Below are positions 14,986-26,825 of a DNA stretch of 54,364 nt, piece by piece. A program made the position numbers and the translations under genes. The stretch is from NCBI GenBank assembly GCA_037176905.1, contig JBBBWG010002226.1:33872-88235 (forward strand). Direction: 5' to 3'. How positions within the stretch are numbered: the first letter of the stretch is position 1; each line of letters begins with the position of its first letter. Source of the stretch: Azolla pinnata (taxonomy: Eukaryota > Streptophyta > Polypodiopsida > Salviniales > Salviniaceae). Below the pieces are notes generated by a model. That model ran no database searches and had not been told where the DNA came from. It saw only the letters and a program-made list of their open reading frames with translations.

Positions 14986-17609
14986 CTATACAGCTGCATA
15001 TTGGAGCAAACTCTCATCACAACCGACTTTCGACATTTCACCAGATATTGAAACGAGAATTCCTTCTTTTCGAAGCAAATACTTCAACTTCCAGTTTTTT
15101 CTTCCATCTGATAGAAACACAAGTAATTAGGGTACTTGAATAAGACAAAGCTAACATGAAACAGGAACAATCAATAACCACAACCATAACAAATGTTTAC
15201 TAGTTATGTGAAGTATGTAATCCTAAAACTTGTAGGACAAAAACAAACAAATTTCATCTCAGTTATTCTATGATATCATGATATATCAATATGGTTGAGG
15301 TTGCACAATATGACCTAATCGGTATCCATGAACTTTTTTAAAAATCTCTCAAGAGAAATGTCAATGTATTTTATGATTTGTTAAGACCCAAAAAATGATG
15401 AAAGTAGCAAATCTGGCTATGAAGCATGCGAATTTCGATGATAAACTACTGAAACTTCTTTTATTTCAACAGAAGTTGCTACATAAAACCATTTTAACTA
15501 AAAAAATATTGTCACTATTATATTACCATCTGGAATATGTAATTGACATTGACTGCATTTCTGATAGACAATTAAATCAAACTGCTGGTGGGGACTTGAC
15601 AATCCCATTTTGCGATAATCAAGCGGAAAGTTTACACTGGATCCTTCTGTCAGTACCTGTTGAAGTGTTTCATATTTTAAGGCCCTTATTTTCTTAAAGA
15701 TGTTACAAAACCAGAAAGCAGAAGATAAACACTGTTCCCTTCAGTTATTAATGATTAAACTAGCCTCTATCCAGCACACCCACCAATCCTTTTTTGAAGA
15801 TACTGTGCAGATTCTTGAACGGGGTAGTTTGACTGCATATTGAGCATTAAAATGTCCATGCATGATCAATCGGAAACAGAACATGGCACTATTGCTTTGA
15901 AATGCCTGGCATGTGTATCACACTCAGCAATCCTAACAAGGAACAAACTATTGTGCATGACATTATGCATTACCTTTATATGTCAACTCTGATTTCTATA
16001 ATAAAAGTTGTCAAGGAAGTTCTATTAGAGACCCAGAAGTTTATTTATGGTCATTAATTGACATCCACCATGCCAAAAACACCTCAGTGCAAGCAATACA
16101 CCAACATTTTAAAAGAGGGATAATCTTGACAGTCCCATACACCCAAGATAAGTAGTTCCTTGATGTGCCCTATTTAAATAGACAATGCCTTCATAGGAGG
16201 ATAAATGGGCACCATCATCTGGGGAATGATTACGCAAAAAATGTTGGTTTTATGTAGTCATCCAACAGCCTATTCCTAGTTCGCTGAGCTGTCAAGAATT
16301 TCGTGAAGCAGATTTTGGATAAAATCCTTCAGGTATCATCACCCAAGGAATGATTCCCCCAAAATGTTGGTTTTATGTGGACTCATCCAACAGTTGTTAA
16401 TAAAATAGCCCATCCATGGCTCATTGAACTGTCAAGAAGTTAACACGGCAGATTTTGAATGTAATGATAAAAATCTTGAAACATCTACGATCCCTGTTTG
16501 TTCCTATATTTTTGAGGGCATGTTCTTTATTATTATGATTTTTTTCACAAAGAACATACATCAAATAACGCTGAAAAAAAGACAAATCAATCCATCTCTT
16601 CAGCTGCTTCAAAAAACATCATGGATAGCCCCAGTACATTTCTCGCCCAAAACTTATGCCCTATCAACCATTCACTAATAATATAAATCAGAAATTTGAG
16701 ATTTTCTACACTCATCACAAACTGCTTCACCAGATGCACCAGATGCACCAGATGCTATGAGTAGCACAAATAAATTTCTAGTTTCAGTTTTTCCTCATTC
16801 TAAACAGAAAGCCTTATAAAACTACAAACTATAACCTAAGCAAACACTCTATGCCACTGCACATATCAATATAACAAGGTTTCAAGCACAGAAACAAAGA
16901 AAGTATATGAAAATTATTGCCAATGGTTCACAGAACATCAGAGAGTTAAGGAAGAACGCACCCCACACTCATAATCAAACTTGGAAACCTCATAGCGATC
17001 TTTCAGGTAAACCATCAAGTTATCTCCAATACATCCTAAAACGAGGATCGATTTTATTTTCTCCTCACGTGACAGAAAGTCCATCAAATGACAAGAGTCT
17101 AACTTGTAAAGGATCTGTAAATAAATAATTTTCTTAGTGCAAGTAGAAAGTAAGTTGTTCGAATTTTTCCTGAACTGAAGAAACAGAAACAGAGAATGAA
17201 TGGAAATTAGAGAACATACTTTGGGGTCCAGAGTGAGATTTCGGGTTCGACTAAATAGTTCAACGGCTGATTCTTGTACATCCAAAAGTCTTCTGGAAGA
17301 CTTATGACCATGTGATATCTTGGCATTGGATCGCTTCAATCGACATAAAGTCTCTTCATTCCCAATCAAACCAGAGCAATCATCTGAACCGAGTTTTATG
17401 GCAAAATACAAGTAGATTGTGCATAGAAACATTAGCAATGCTAGCATTGATAAGAGGAAACGGTGCCTCCTTATCAAAGCCATCCATGAGAGATCTGCCT
17501 CCTCGCGTGAGAATGTTGTCGACTTTCTAAATACTGAACCTGATGGTGAAAGTGGATTCTGGTTTCTTCTATGTGCAGGAGATAAAACAGTGTGGTTCTC
17601 CTGTCCCAT
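14986..17609 (-). CDS. Membrane-anchored protein with methyltransferase-like C-terminal region, 4 exons
   Basis: Model on the minus strand: 17609-17220, 17114-16962, 15656-15527, 15107-14986. All joins are GT-AG and in phase, giving 264 aa. The start is ATG at 17607-17609 (MGQENHT). Residues about 1-55 are Ser/Arg/His-rich, followed by one hydrophobic helix (FLLSMLALLMFLCTIYLYF) after basic RRHR, as in a type II anchor with a cytosolic N-terminus. The C-terminal half has ILVLGCIGDNL, then FDLIVY and LRKEGILVSISGE, an order resembling motif I and later strands of a Rossmann-type SAM methyltransferase. The glycine loop is poor, so activity is doubtful. I do not recognise the exact family; conserved unknown membrane protein is the safe call. 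An additional exon in the 1.3-kb third intron cannot be excluded. Confidence 0.72.
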
Positions 17610-18639
17610 TGTCACTTGAACGTGTGTGCTAATTGGTGATATGGTCTGCGTAAGGATAAATCCCAAGTTCACCCGATGTCTATATTTTCTTGATTACACA
17701 GCCATACAGGCTAATGATCTGATCAGAAATAAATCAAAGAAAAGATGATGAGCATTCCATGTAAATATCACTACAAGGGCAATGAAAGGGGTGAACTGAC
17801 GGATTGAATGGAGATGTCACATGCTCATCACATTGAATGAATAAAGAAAAAAACAAATCTATCCCATTAATCAAATACAGACAGATAGATAGACAATGTC
17901 AGTCTAATACATTAAAGTACCAAGCATCTCCTAGATGTAATAACCTAAAAGCTCTTGACAACATACTCTAGTCCTTAACCAAGATGTAAGAAGGAGAATC
18001 CACCGATCAATCTGAAGGTAGAACCACTCAAGAGATAAGTTTTGCTTGAAATGCGATGCTCATTTAGCTGCAAAATTTCATATTGATTCAAACGGACTAT
18101 GAGAGCTTCAACTTTCATGAAGGATTCCTAGATTCGGTTTTACAAGCATCCGGTAAATTCGGATTGAGTCTGTGGACCACGCATTGTAGACAAGCGGGAT
18201 GAGCAGATTCAAGGCGAGGTCCGAAGGGGCCATGAGGAGTGTGACGAATCACGAGTAGAAAAAGACGAAGAAGAAGAGAGCGAAAGGTGTGCGACAAACG
18301 CACAAAACAGCAACAGAAACGGAGGGGGATGGATCTAAAAAGGCTGCAGGCAGAGAGAGCGAGAGAGACACTCACTCAGAAGGCGGAGTTCCGATAGTGT
18401 ACTGATGAGGAGTCGACAGTGCTGGAGCGGGCGAAAGAGGTCGGAGCGGGAAAAAAACAGGAGCAAGAAAGGATCTTGAACCACAGCTCAGCGGCAGCAG
18501 CAGCAGCAGCAGCAGCAGCGGAAGAAGAAAGCTTCCATCGCTCGTCCTTCGTCTCCTGTTCTTCTTTCCTGCATCTGTCCTTGAGTCGGTTCTGTCGTCT
18601 TCTGCATTTGACGTATTTCTTCTAAAAGCCCAAAATTGG

Positions 18640-18715
18640 AGGAAGAAGAAGAAGATGAAGATGAAGAAGAAGAAGAAGAAGAAGGAAGAAGAAGGAAGAA
18701 GAAGAAGAAGAAGAG
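18640..18715. repeat. GAA/GAT purine microsatellite
   Basis: About 75 bases almost purely of GAAGAA/GAAGAT/GGAAGAA on the plus strand. In the direction of the minus-strand gene this is a CTT pyrimidine tract in its upstream leader or promoter region. Confidence 0.9.
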
Positions 18716-18870
18716 TGTCGGTGGATTTAGGTCAGATTGAGATCAGTAGTCTGATCAGATCAATATCAAGTAACTGTCTGGTGCCCAAAATGAGGATCTG
18801 ATGATAATGTGCTCGAATTCTCGAGTCGATGATCGGGTCTTCGATGATCCGATCCGCCGCCAGATCGAAT

Positions 18871-19047
18871 CCTCGGTCCGATCAGGTTCCGAATCGAGGA
18901 TCATTAACCGGCATTCGAATCCCTGAACCGGATGATTGGGGGTCTGGAGCGATGAGATCCTCGATCCGATCGGATTCCGAATCAGGGATCATTAGCTGAC
19001 GTTCGAATCCGTGAATCGGATGATCGGGGGGGGGGGGAGGGTCTGGA
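18871..19047. repeat. 88-bp diverged tandem duplication, GATC/CGAT-rich
   Basis: Two copies starting CCTCGGTCCGATC (18871) and CCTCGATCCGATC (18959) share the order GGTTCCGAATC, GGATCATTA, ATTCGAATCC and GGATGATyGGGGGTCTGGA. A third, weaker trace follows to about 19170. The segment is unusually rich in CGATCCGAT words compared with its AT-rich surroundings. Confidence 0.75.
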
Positions 19048-20579
19048 ATGATCGAACTGCGATCGGATCGGAAATCGGCAGCCGGCGCCCGGCTTCTCGA
19101 GCTGATGATCGGGGCCTGGAATGATTGTATAGGATCGGATCCCGATCCGATCGGGGTCTGGATCGGATCATTTGGCTGAAACCCTGCGTTTCTCCTCGTC
19201 GATCTGCAGTGCTGCAAATGTGGATCTGGCCGATTCGATGCCGTTTCGGACGATCGATCGCCCCTTTAGCATAAAAAAGCCTAGTGTTATACAACAACCG
19301 CCCCTTGATCGGCTCGTCATATGAAAGGACAAGGAGAGCTGTGACAAAGAATTGGCCCCAGCAGATCTTCGGACGTTTCTTTGCTGCCATCCTCGCGTTC
19401 CGGACGGGATGCTCTGGGGGGGCCATCTGCGCATTTCTCTGTTGAAAATCGAGTTCGCCGACAGCTGGTGACCGATGCCTGTTCCAACAGCTTGCACCGG
19501 CTAGATTCGATTCGAAGGTCTTTTCGCGTTCGATTTTAAAGCGGTGTTCGATGACTGCATTCTACTTGTGGATTCCAGGGAGACATAAACGCATATGTAG
19601 TCGGTCGGTTAGAGAACGGACAGATAAACAAGAGATCTGCGACCCAACTTTCGACATTTAGCGTATAAAAAGGAGTGAGTAGGTGGTTGAACATTACCAC
19701 CACCACCACCATCATCCAGATAGACTCTGATGAGTTCTGCAGTTGGATGTTTAGATCGAGCACCGCACCGATCGATGCGTGAAGATCATTCTCATTCTCA
19801 ATCTCTTTTTTATCTTTTTCTTTTCTATCTTTACATGGCAAAGATATGAGATCATGCTTGTGTTGTTAGAATGAAGGGGGGAAAAAACCATATAAAACAA
19901 GAAAAAAATGGAATGTAAAGAAGCCCACAATTGTAGAACAAAAAGCAAACAGAAGCCAACAGTACCCACCAAAGATTATAGATTTGGGCCATTGGCCCCC
20001 ATTCAACTTGTGAATCATAACAAAAATATGAGAAAGATTAGCTTTGTATTACAATAATCTAATCTAATTCAGACAAACTTAACAAGGCAGTGTTTAATGA
20101 AATTTTACAGTTGAATACAACAATTGACCAGCTAGCCAACAACTAATCACAGTCATAATCATCAGCGAATTGGACTCGTCATTCGTCCTACGAGGACCGT
20201 TGCGATCTCATAATGACACACAGTCTTATTACAATGCCTCTATCTCTTACAACGGCGATTGTTGTGAATCGATCACAACCGTTCCAGCACCGGTTTCCTA
20301 CTTCTCCTTCTCGTTCCAATCAAGATCCACCTTTCATCGGTCGTCGTTCTACATGTTGATTACGACAATCTACTGCAATCCTCCCACATCGATCTGATGC
20401 CAATCATTCATTCATTCATCGAAGAAGATGCCAGAATGCAATATGACAGAGCCTTAACTAACATATATACAAGCTAAGCCCGCTTCTGGCCGAAACGGAT
20501 TGCACTTATGGAATCAGGCGAGAACAGATCGGAATCTAAACTGGGTACATGTCGATCCAGGTCTTCTATACATATCATG

Positions 20580-20810
20580 CGCTTATGTATGCGTTGCGTG
20601 TATGTATGTATGTATCCATGCATGTACATATATGTCTGTCTATGTATATGTGTGTATGTATGTCTATATGTACGTATGTGTGCGTATGTATGTACGTATA
20701 TATATATATATATGTGTGTGTGTATGTATGTACGTACGAATGTACGTATATACGTACGTATATGTGTATGTATTTGCGCATGTATGTATGTGTGTATACG
20801 TACACGAGAG
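20580..20810. repeat. TATG/TACG/TGTA microsatellite
   Basis: About 230 bases of interrupted TATG, GTAC and TA repeats directly before the ATG at 20816. They yield Cys/Val/Tyr/Met-rich open frames on the plus strand and Thr/His/Tyr-rich ones on the minus strand, which are not genes. Confidence 0.9.
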
Positions 20811-20815
20811 AATCC

Positions 20816-23389
20816 ATGGCGAAGCTGGGATCTTCTCCATTCCCACGCCTTTCTCTCCCGCCTTCCCTGCCCCAGGTTCCTGCGCCGAAGGATCTTCGTT
20901 CGAATCGGATCACAACAATCAGAACGGGCAGGAGCGGATCAGTCTCCGGCTGCTCCGCGAGACTTGCGGCTGCAAGCAACACCTCCACAGACAGCCTCAA
21001 AACGCAGCTGGAATTGCTTCATTCTGAATCGGATCAAACTCGAGCTAGAGGTACGTACAGATTTTTGACTCATGTGGCGTGGAAGTTTCTTCGAGCATCC
21101 GCTAAAAACTGTGTTTTTTTTTTTGGCATCGACCACTCTATCCGTGTTAGAAAGAAGTGTTGGAAAAACTTATGCTAAAAACTACACAGGAGACTGTAGT
21201 AGGTATATAAAGGTATACATTCCGGAGCTCACAAGCTAGAAATAGCCTCAGAATTCAGAAAGGACAAAACAGATTTTCAATGGTCTTAGTCTATAAATAT
21301 TTCGTTTCTCTTGGGTATTCTCCTATAGATCACTTCAGCATTGATTGTTGGAATTTGAGGGGAAAGAGATTAAGCTGGTACCTTTTCAAGGCTATGCACA
21401 GGATATTTGGTCAACAAAGATAATTTTCTGGAAACACATAGCTTGGTGATAAACGAGAGTATTCATACCCTTAATCCTGGAACACAAAATGTATTGTCAT
21501 GTAACAACATATGGAGGTGGTTCTCTTCTGATAGTTTCTTATATCAAGTATTGGTTGAAGATAAATTACGACTGTGTGAAAATAGAATTCATTAAGCCAA
21601 AATTTGATGTAATTTTGTATGATAGATTACCATTGCATGTTTCAGCCAATGCAGCAAGGGGACGATTCATGCGGCTCACAGAAACTGTTGAGAACTTGGG
21701 GATACGAGCTGCAATCGAGTTGAGAGCCGGTAAAGAAGAAAGTGCTAGACAACTCATTGCAGAGAAGCAAAAGATTATGCGAGCATTGGAAAGGTCTAAG
21801 AAGCGGGCAGAGATTCTTGAAGATCTTTCTAACAAGCTCGGTGAAGTATGTCCCACATTGTTTTTGCTTTGGCATATGGTTAATATCTATTCTGAACTTA
21901 TTTTAGGGATCATTCGTGAGTAAAGATTGAAAAATTCAGAGATGTCACCAGTAAAGAGAAGGGTTAAATTATTATAAACTTTAAATTGCTTTTAGGAAAG
22001 AAAATGGAAGCTTTTGTAATTATTTTCCATTGATGAAACCAAAACTTTAAATGCAACTCCGTGTTTGATCAAAATTGGGTGAAACCGAATTTTCACTATT
22101 CATTTTTGTTCTAGCCACTGAGACACCGAAAGTATAATGATTTACCCTTGCTTATCATTCCAACAGAACCCTGTGCATATTTGTCAGTAACCTAAATGTG
22201 GGCAGGAAATGGCTTTTTGTGACTGTCTCAGGGTTGAATGGGACCAGAGGGTAAGTTGCGAAGCTCGTGCAACATGGAAGAAATGATGGCTATCTATAAG
22301 CTGTTTTTATGTTGTAGCCACAGCAGGGTTTCCTAGGCATTAGTAATATCTGCAGACCCTCTTCTGAATCTGCCTAGTGAGATGATATTTCAATATTGTT
22401 ACTAGAAAAATGAACCAAGGGGTAAAGTTAGTTTTTACAAGGAATCAACAGAATCTCCTTCTTACCATGGTTAGTGGTTCATGGAAACTGAGTAATGAAT
22501 GATGTTTGCTATAGGTGTACTGAGTGTATGTGTTGGGCTTGTGAAATGCTTATGTGATAATCCTTTAGCTCAGGTGACGTGACGATGGTCTATGTCCTTG
22601 TAACCTTCTGTGTTTGTTCACTAAAAATTGTTATGAAACTGGCTTCGATAACCTTCGCCAAAGTTAAGTTAGAATCTGACATGGTAGAATACTGCATTTT
22701 AAAGATTTATTGAAGCACTTACAATCAAAATCAAGAGTGCACTTATATTCCTCACCGCTAATGATTGTATTGTCAATATAATATTTTTTGCAGGCTATAT
22801 CTGTAAAGGAATCACAGCTGATTGCATTACTTTCATCGTCAAACCCAGGTGCAGTTGATAGTAACTATGACACAACGACAAGCGTAAGAATTGTATCGTC
22901 AAAGGCAGAAGACCTTACATTTGGAAAGAGTGTTGATGTGGGAAGTTCTACTCTAGAAGCTGATGAAACACAGGATAATGTTTTATGTGATGTTGAATCA
23001 GAGGAGCACATTGCTGGAGATACCAGTATAGAAAATGTGGATCACTCCATGTCCGCAGGTAGATCAGATCCATATCTAAGTTTCTTATCAAAGATCGATA
23101 ACAATCTGGATGAAGTAGAGACACAGTTATATGATTTCATTCACGTTGCCACCATGATTTTACCAAAGGGTTCCGATGTGACTACTAATCAGAAGGTAGC
23201 TACGGTTAAGCAGATATGGCATGATGTACAAATTATAAGAGCAAGGTAAAATTCGCAAATGCTTGAAGTGTCTTCGATTTCTAGAATCCTCACATGCTCA
23301 GACACCGTATCTATATGTGCTTCAGGATCAACTCAGCTCAGGAAAAAGAATGCATCATCAAAAGTGGTGATGATGGTGCTGACTGCTAA
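20816..23389 (+). CDS. Unknown coiled-coil protein, probable plastid, 4 exons
   Basis: Exons 20816-21050, 21646-21845, 22794-23245, 23326-23389; every junction is GT-AG and in phase (GAGCTAGAG/GTACGT, GAA/GTATGT, GCAAG/GTAAAA), giving 316 aa. The start ATG follows a microsatellite. Residues 1-60 are Ser/Arg/Pro-rich and acid-poor, like a plastid transit peptide. Residues about 80-155 form a charged amphipathic helix with heptad character (RLTETVENLGIR..., LIAEKQKIMRALERSKKRAE...). Then comes an acidic Ser/Asp/Glu-rich linker (about 165-240) and a second helical C-terminal segment. No catalytic motif is visible. The helical part loosely recalls PspA/Vipp-type coiled coils, but that is only an impression. 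I do not recognise the family. Confidence 0.75.
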
Positions 23390-25047
23390 ATCTGTCACTC
23401 TCATCTGTCATCACAAGCAAATTATGTTTATACGTGGTTAGCAGAGCTTGGTAAACTGAACTCAATTCTACTATTAATCTCATGAAACGTAGCAAGGAAG
23501 TGTGAACTTTGAATGGTAAATAGAGAGAAAAAATGGCAATTTCTTACTCTTTACTTTGAACTTTGTCCTTGGTCTACATATTTGTCAAGATTCATTGAGC
23601 TACATCTGCATCATCCACGAATCTAAGTGGATCAACAATTGGCCGATCTGCATGCTTGATACAACAACTATTTGTTTACACATGCTACCATTTCACTAAA
23701 GTGTTACATAAAAAAATTTCCATGTCAAGACCGAGGTTAGAAGGCATGTAGATTTTCTATGGAACGTGTTGATACATTACACTGCATATACTAGCTGTCA
23801 ATTTGATGTGCACACTTCATTCATTATGCTCCATAAACATAATCAGATATACTTCGTTCCTAAGAATTCAATGCAGTAAGTCATGATGCCATAAGTGCTA
23901 AACTTGTTTCCTATGCTTTCTTTAGTAACATAATATAGAACGACTTCAATGATAATATATTTCAGCTGCATTGCCATGACACAGGTTTAATCAATGAATG
24001 GCATTGCTTAGATTATCATTTAGCCCATTGTATAGTAACATAAGATGTTTAACTCAATACAACACAAGGACCCTTCTCTTAGTACACAAGAATCTGGCAT
24101 TCACATGCTGCCAGTTCCTAGCCGTATAAAATTTTGTGTGTTCTTTACCAAAATTTCGTGTAGGAACTAATTTATAAATGGGAATCACAAACTCAAATTG
24201 CAAAATTCGGTGGAAAAAAAAGCCACAATAGACACCAATGGTCGATTAGTCTTCTCCTGAAAATATTTGTCCCGCACTCTTCCAAAACCGAAACACGGTC
24301 TTGTGCCTCAAGAAACAGCCTCTGATTGATTGCATAGGCATAGATGAAAACCAATGACTTGATTCTCAATAAAATTCCACATGAAAAGATCCACGACTTC
24401 TGCTGGCATCTGTTAACAGCTTACATATCTGTGAAACAGGGAGAAACCCGAATAAGAAATGAGTAAATATCATTCATTCAAATTAGCCGAATCCAAGAGG
24501 AATCGGAAAGCAAAAACAAAATGTCATTATAAACATTTGTAGATAACTTGACCAAAACTTGATCATTTTCTGTGCAACAAACTCAAGAAGTGAACCATTC
24601 AAATTAGCCGAATCCGAAAGGAATCGGAAAGCAAAAACAAAATGTCACTATAAACATTTGTAGATAACTTGACCAAAACTTGATCATTTTCTGTGCAACA
24701 AACTCAAGAAGTGAACCATTTAGGCCAAGGCCTCTCACCTAAGAACTGAATGATGTGAAACCAGTGAAAGACTTCTCTCACTAAGGTGAAAATCAATTGC
24801 CAACAACTCATAGCATATATGAAAGGGCCATAGATGAAGAATCTCAAACTAGATGCGGAAGAGTAGATGTTTCCAGCATTTACAAGAACAGAAGTCATAG
24901 AATTCATGTATCAGAACCATGTAATCTGTTCAAGAGGATAGAATATATAGTTATGCCATCTTATTTTATTGTTTACAAGAGCACGTTGAATGTTACCTTC
25001 TTCTGGGAGTTTCTTCTTTGCCATATGTTTGTCGTGCATACATGTTT
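23390..25047. other. Intergenic region with 121-bp duplication
   Basis: Convergent gap between the plus-strand gene ending at 23389 and the minus-strand gene ending at 25048. It should hold both 3' untranslated regions. I looked on the minus strand for an FKBP-type PPIase exon that might extend the next gene (for example YTG, FDSN, GWDVG motifs) and saw none. AAG/GTAACA near 24997 could be a donor within the 3' untranslated region. Confidence 0.5.
24477..24720. repeat. 121-bp tandem duplication
   Basis: Two near-identical copies of a unit beginning CATTCAAATTAGCCGAATCC and ending CTCAAGAAGTGAAC are placed head to tail with a period of 121 bp. They differ at only a few bases (AAGAGG against GAAAGG, ATTAT against ACTAT). 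It lies downstream of the nucleoplasmin-like gene's stop codon. Confidence 0.92.
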
Positions 25048-26692
25048 TCAGCTGGCGTCTGAATGCTTTTTTGACTTGCTTTTTAGAGGGGATTTTCCAT
25101 CCTGATCTTTCACAGGAGTTCCATCATCATCTCGTTTGCATTCTGAATCCGTGGTTCCTTGTTTCTGCGCCATGTCCTTTTTCTTCTTATGTTTCTTCTT
25201 CTTCTTCTTCTTTGCACTTTCAGGGGATGCATCAGTTCCATTAGTGGGTGTGCCTTGGACATTGTCAGGTTGTTTTGTCAACTCCTCTGGGGATGGTTTG
25301 CTCTCAAATGATCTGCAACATTTCCAACTATTTAGTCTCGTAAGGAGACAACCAAGTATTACTTGCCAGAAACTTTTCAAAAAGAAATCTTCTTGAAAAC
25401 CTTTTCTTGGTTGGACGGGTAACTTCCGCTTCGATTTTCCTCTTCTTACCCACAGACACCCCGTTCTTATCATCATGTCCACTATTGATAATGTGATCAC
25501 TGACAGCACTCTTACTTATCTCTTTCTGAGTCTCCTTTGCAGTGCCAGGTTCCTTCGTTGGCTTAGCATCACTTCCTGTCTTCTTGGGCCCCTTGTCATG
25601 TGTTGCTTTGAGTTTAGCTGCATGTTTGTTTGAAACTTTCATAGGATCACGCCAGCAATGATTGCCACTTAAACACGTGAATGTAGAAAGAAAAGAGTAT
25701 GTATGTATGTATAAATACCTTGGGACTTCGGAAGAACAATCAACTCTTCTTCATCAGTTGTCTCCTCAGCAGTAGAATAATCTTCTTCTTCTTCTCCTAG
25801 TTCTTCATCTTCATCATCTTCTTCATCATCATCACAAATGAAGTCATCCATTCTGAAAGAGGATAAGGAATAGGCAGAACAAGAAAGAGCGTTTTATCTC
25901 CGACAGATGCATTTCCATGATGAGCATCTACTTGTTGTTGCATTACAACTGATCCTCTAAAACGAAATCACACTACGCATTATCAAAGAGCTAAGCAGAA
26001 TCAAAATGACTGATGCAAGCTTAAATTACATCAATAGGATTTAGTTTGAAGAAAACCAGGAGATTCATGAGAGAAAAATAGAACCTTTGGAGTGCAATCT
26101 ACATCAATCATCAAGGAAGGATACGAGCCACCATCTTCATCATCGTCGTCCTCTTCGTCAGAGTATCCATCATCTTCGACATCTTCGCCCGGTTCGTCAT
26201 CTTCGTAAGAGCCTTCGAAGTAGCCAACGAGGTGGACACTTGTGGATCCTTTGACGGAGATAGCAATGTCATCCTCGAAGTAGAGGTCGAGGGAGCAGCT
26301 CTCGGAGATGCCAGCGAGGAAGGAGCAGAGGTAGAGGGAGGGGGAGGAGCTATCACCGACCCTGCACTTCACAACCACTCTCTCCCCTTTCGACGGCTTT
26401 CTCCCCAGGGTAGCCTGAAGAAGGAAGGAAGTTCCATCGAAAATCAGAACTAGAATGATGCAGCAAGAGAAAAAAGAGAGAGAGAGAGAGAGAGAAGCAG
26501 AAGCAGGCGATGAAACCTGAGAAATATGAAGGCGCGAGCCGCCGTAATCGGATCGAGCGAGCCTGAACGTTTCCTTGGGCTTCACTTCAACACCTGCAGC
26601 AAACAGGCGGGGATTTCTCGCTCTCCTGGAGCTTGGGAACGAATGGATGGAGAAGCAGACACTACACAGAGAGCCTTACCCCAGAACTCCAT
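25048..26692 (-). CDS. Nucleoplasmin-like (FKBP53/HD2-type) nuclear protein, no FKBP domain seen
   Basis: Minus-strand exons: 26692-26680 (MEFWG), 26593-26517, 26414-26085, 25852-25719, 25635-25401, 25312-25048. The first 100 residues match the plant nucleoplasmin-like domain shared by the histone-chaperone immunophilins FKBP43/53 and HD2 deacetylases: MEFWGVEVKP, RLHISQATLG, LCSFLAG, CSLDLYFE, SVHLVGYFEG. An Asp/Glu tract, a second acidic exon (DDDEEDDEDEELGEEEE) and Lys-rich nuclear-localisation-like tracts (KKKKKKKHKKKK) follow. FKBP53 would next have a PPIase domain and HD2 a C2H2 finger; here translation stops after SKKHSDAS and neither is visible. Joining the third and fourth listed exons directly breaks the frame by one base. 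A 5-nt microexon GATCA (about 25956-25960, between TTTTAGAG and GTTGTAAT) would repair it; otherwise the gene is damaged. Confidence 0.8.
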
Positions 26693-26825
26693 AGCCGCAC
26701 AGGAAGAGGAAGGATCGACGAGCATGGCTTCCTTGCGTTCGCCTTCTGCTTCTGTGTCGCGGTCGAGCTGCTGTTCGCGCGCTCTGTGTGTTTTTCAAAC
26801 CCTACTCTTCTCGACAGAGATGACA

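Larger units (their letters stand above)
17610..20815. other. Upstream regions of two divergent genes, with repeats
   Basis: Between the minus-strand gene start (17609) and the plus-strand gene start (20816). It probably holds the promoter and leader of both. Visible are a GCA run (18494-18520), a long GAA/GAAGAT purine tract (18640-18715), an 88-bp GATC-rich duplication, a poly-G run near 19027, and TATG/GTAC microsatellites (20580-20805). Reading frames of 100-210 codons here are products of these biased repeats and are not called as genes. Confidence 0.55.

Noticed and set aside
18882-19497. Overlapping minus-strand frames of 109-144 codons
   Set aside because: They sit in GATC-rich duplicated DNA, show no family similarity and end in repeat-derived peptides.
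20500-21178. Long Cys/Val/Tyr-rich plus-strand frames and the Thr/His/Tyr-rich minus-strand frame
   Set aside because: They are translations of the TATG/GTAC microsatellite; only the part from 20816 is coding, with the spliced exon ending at 21050.
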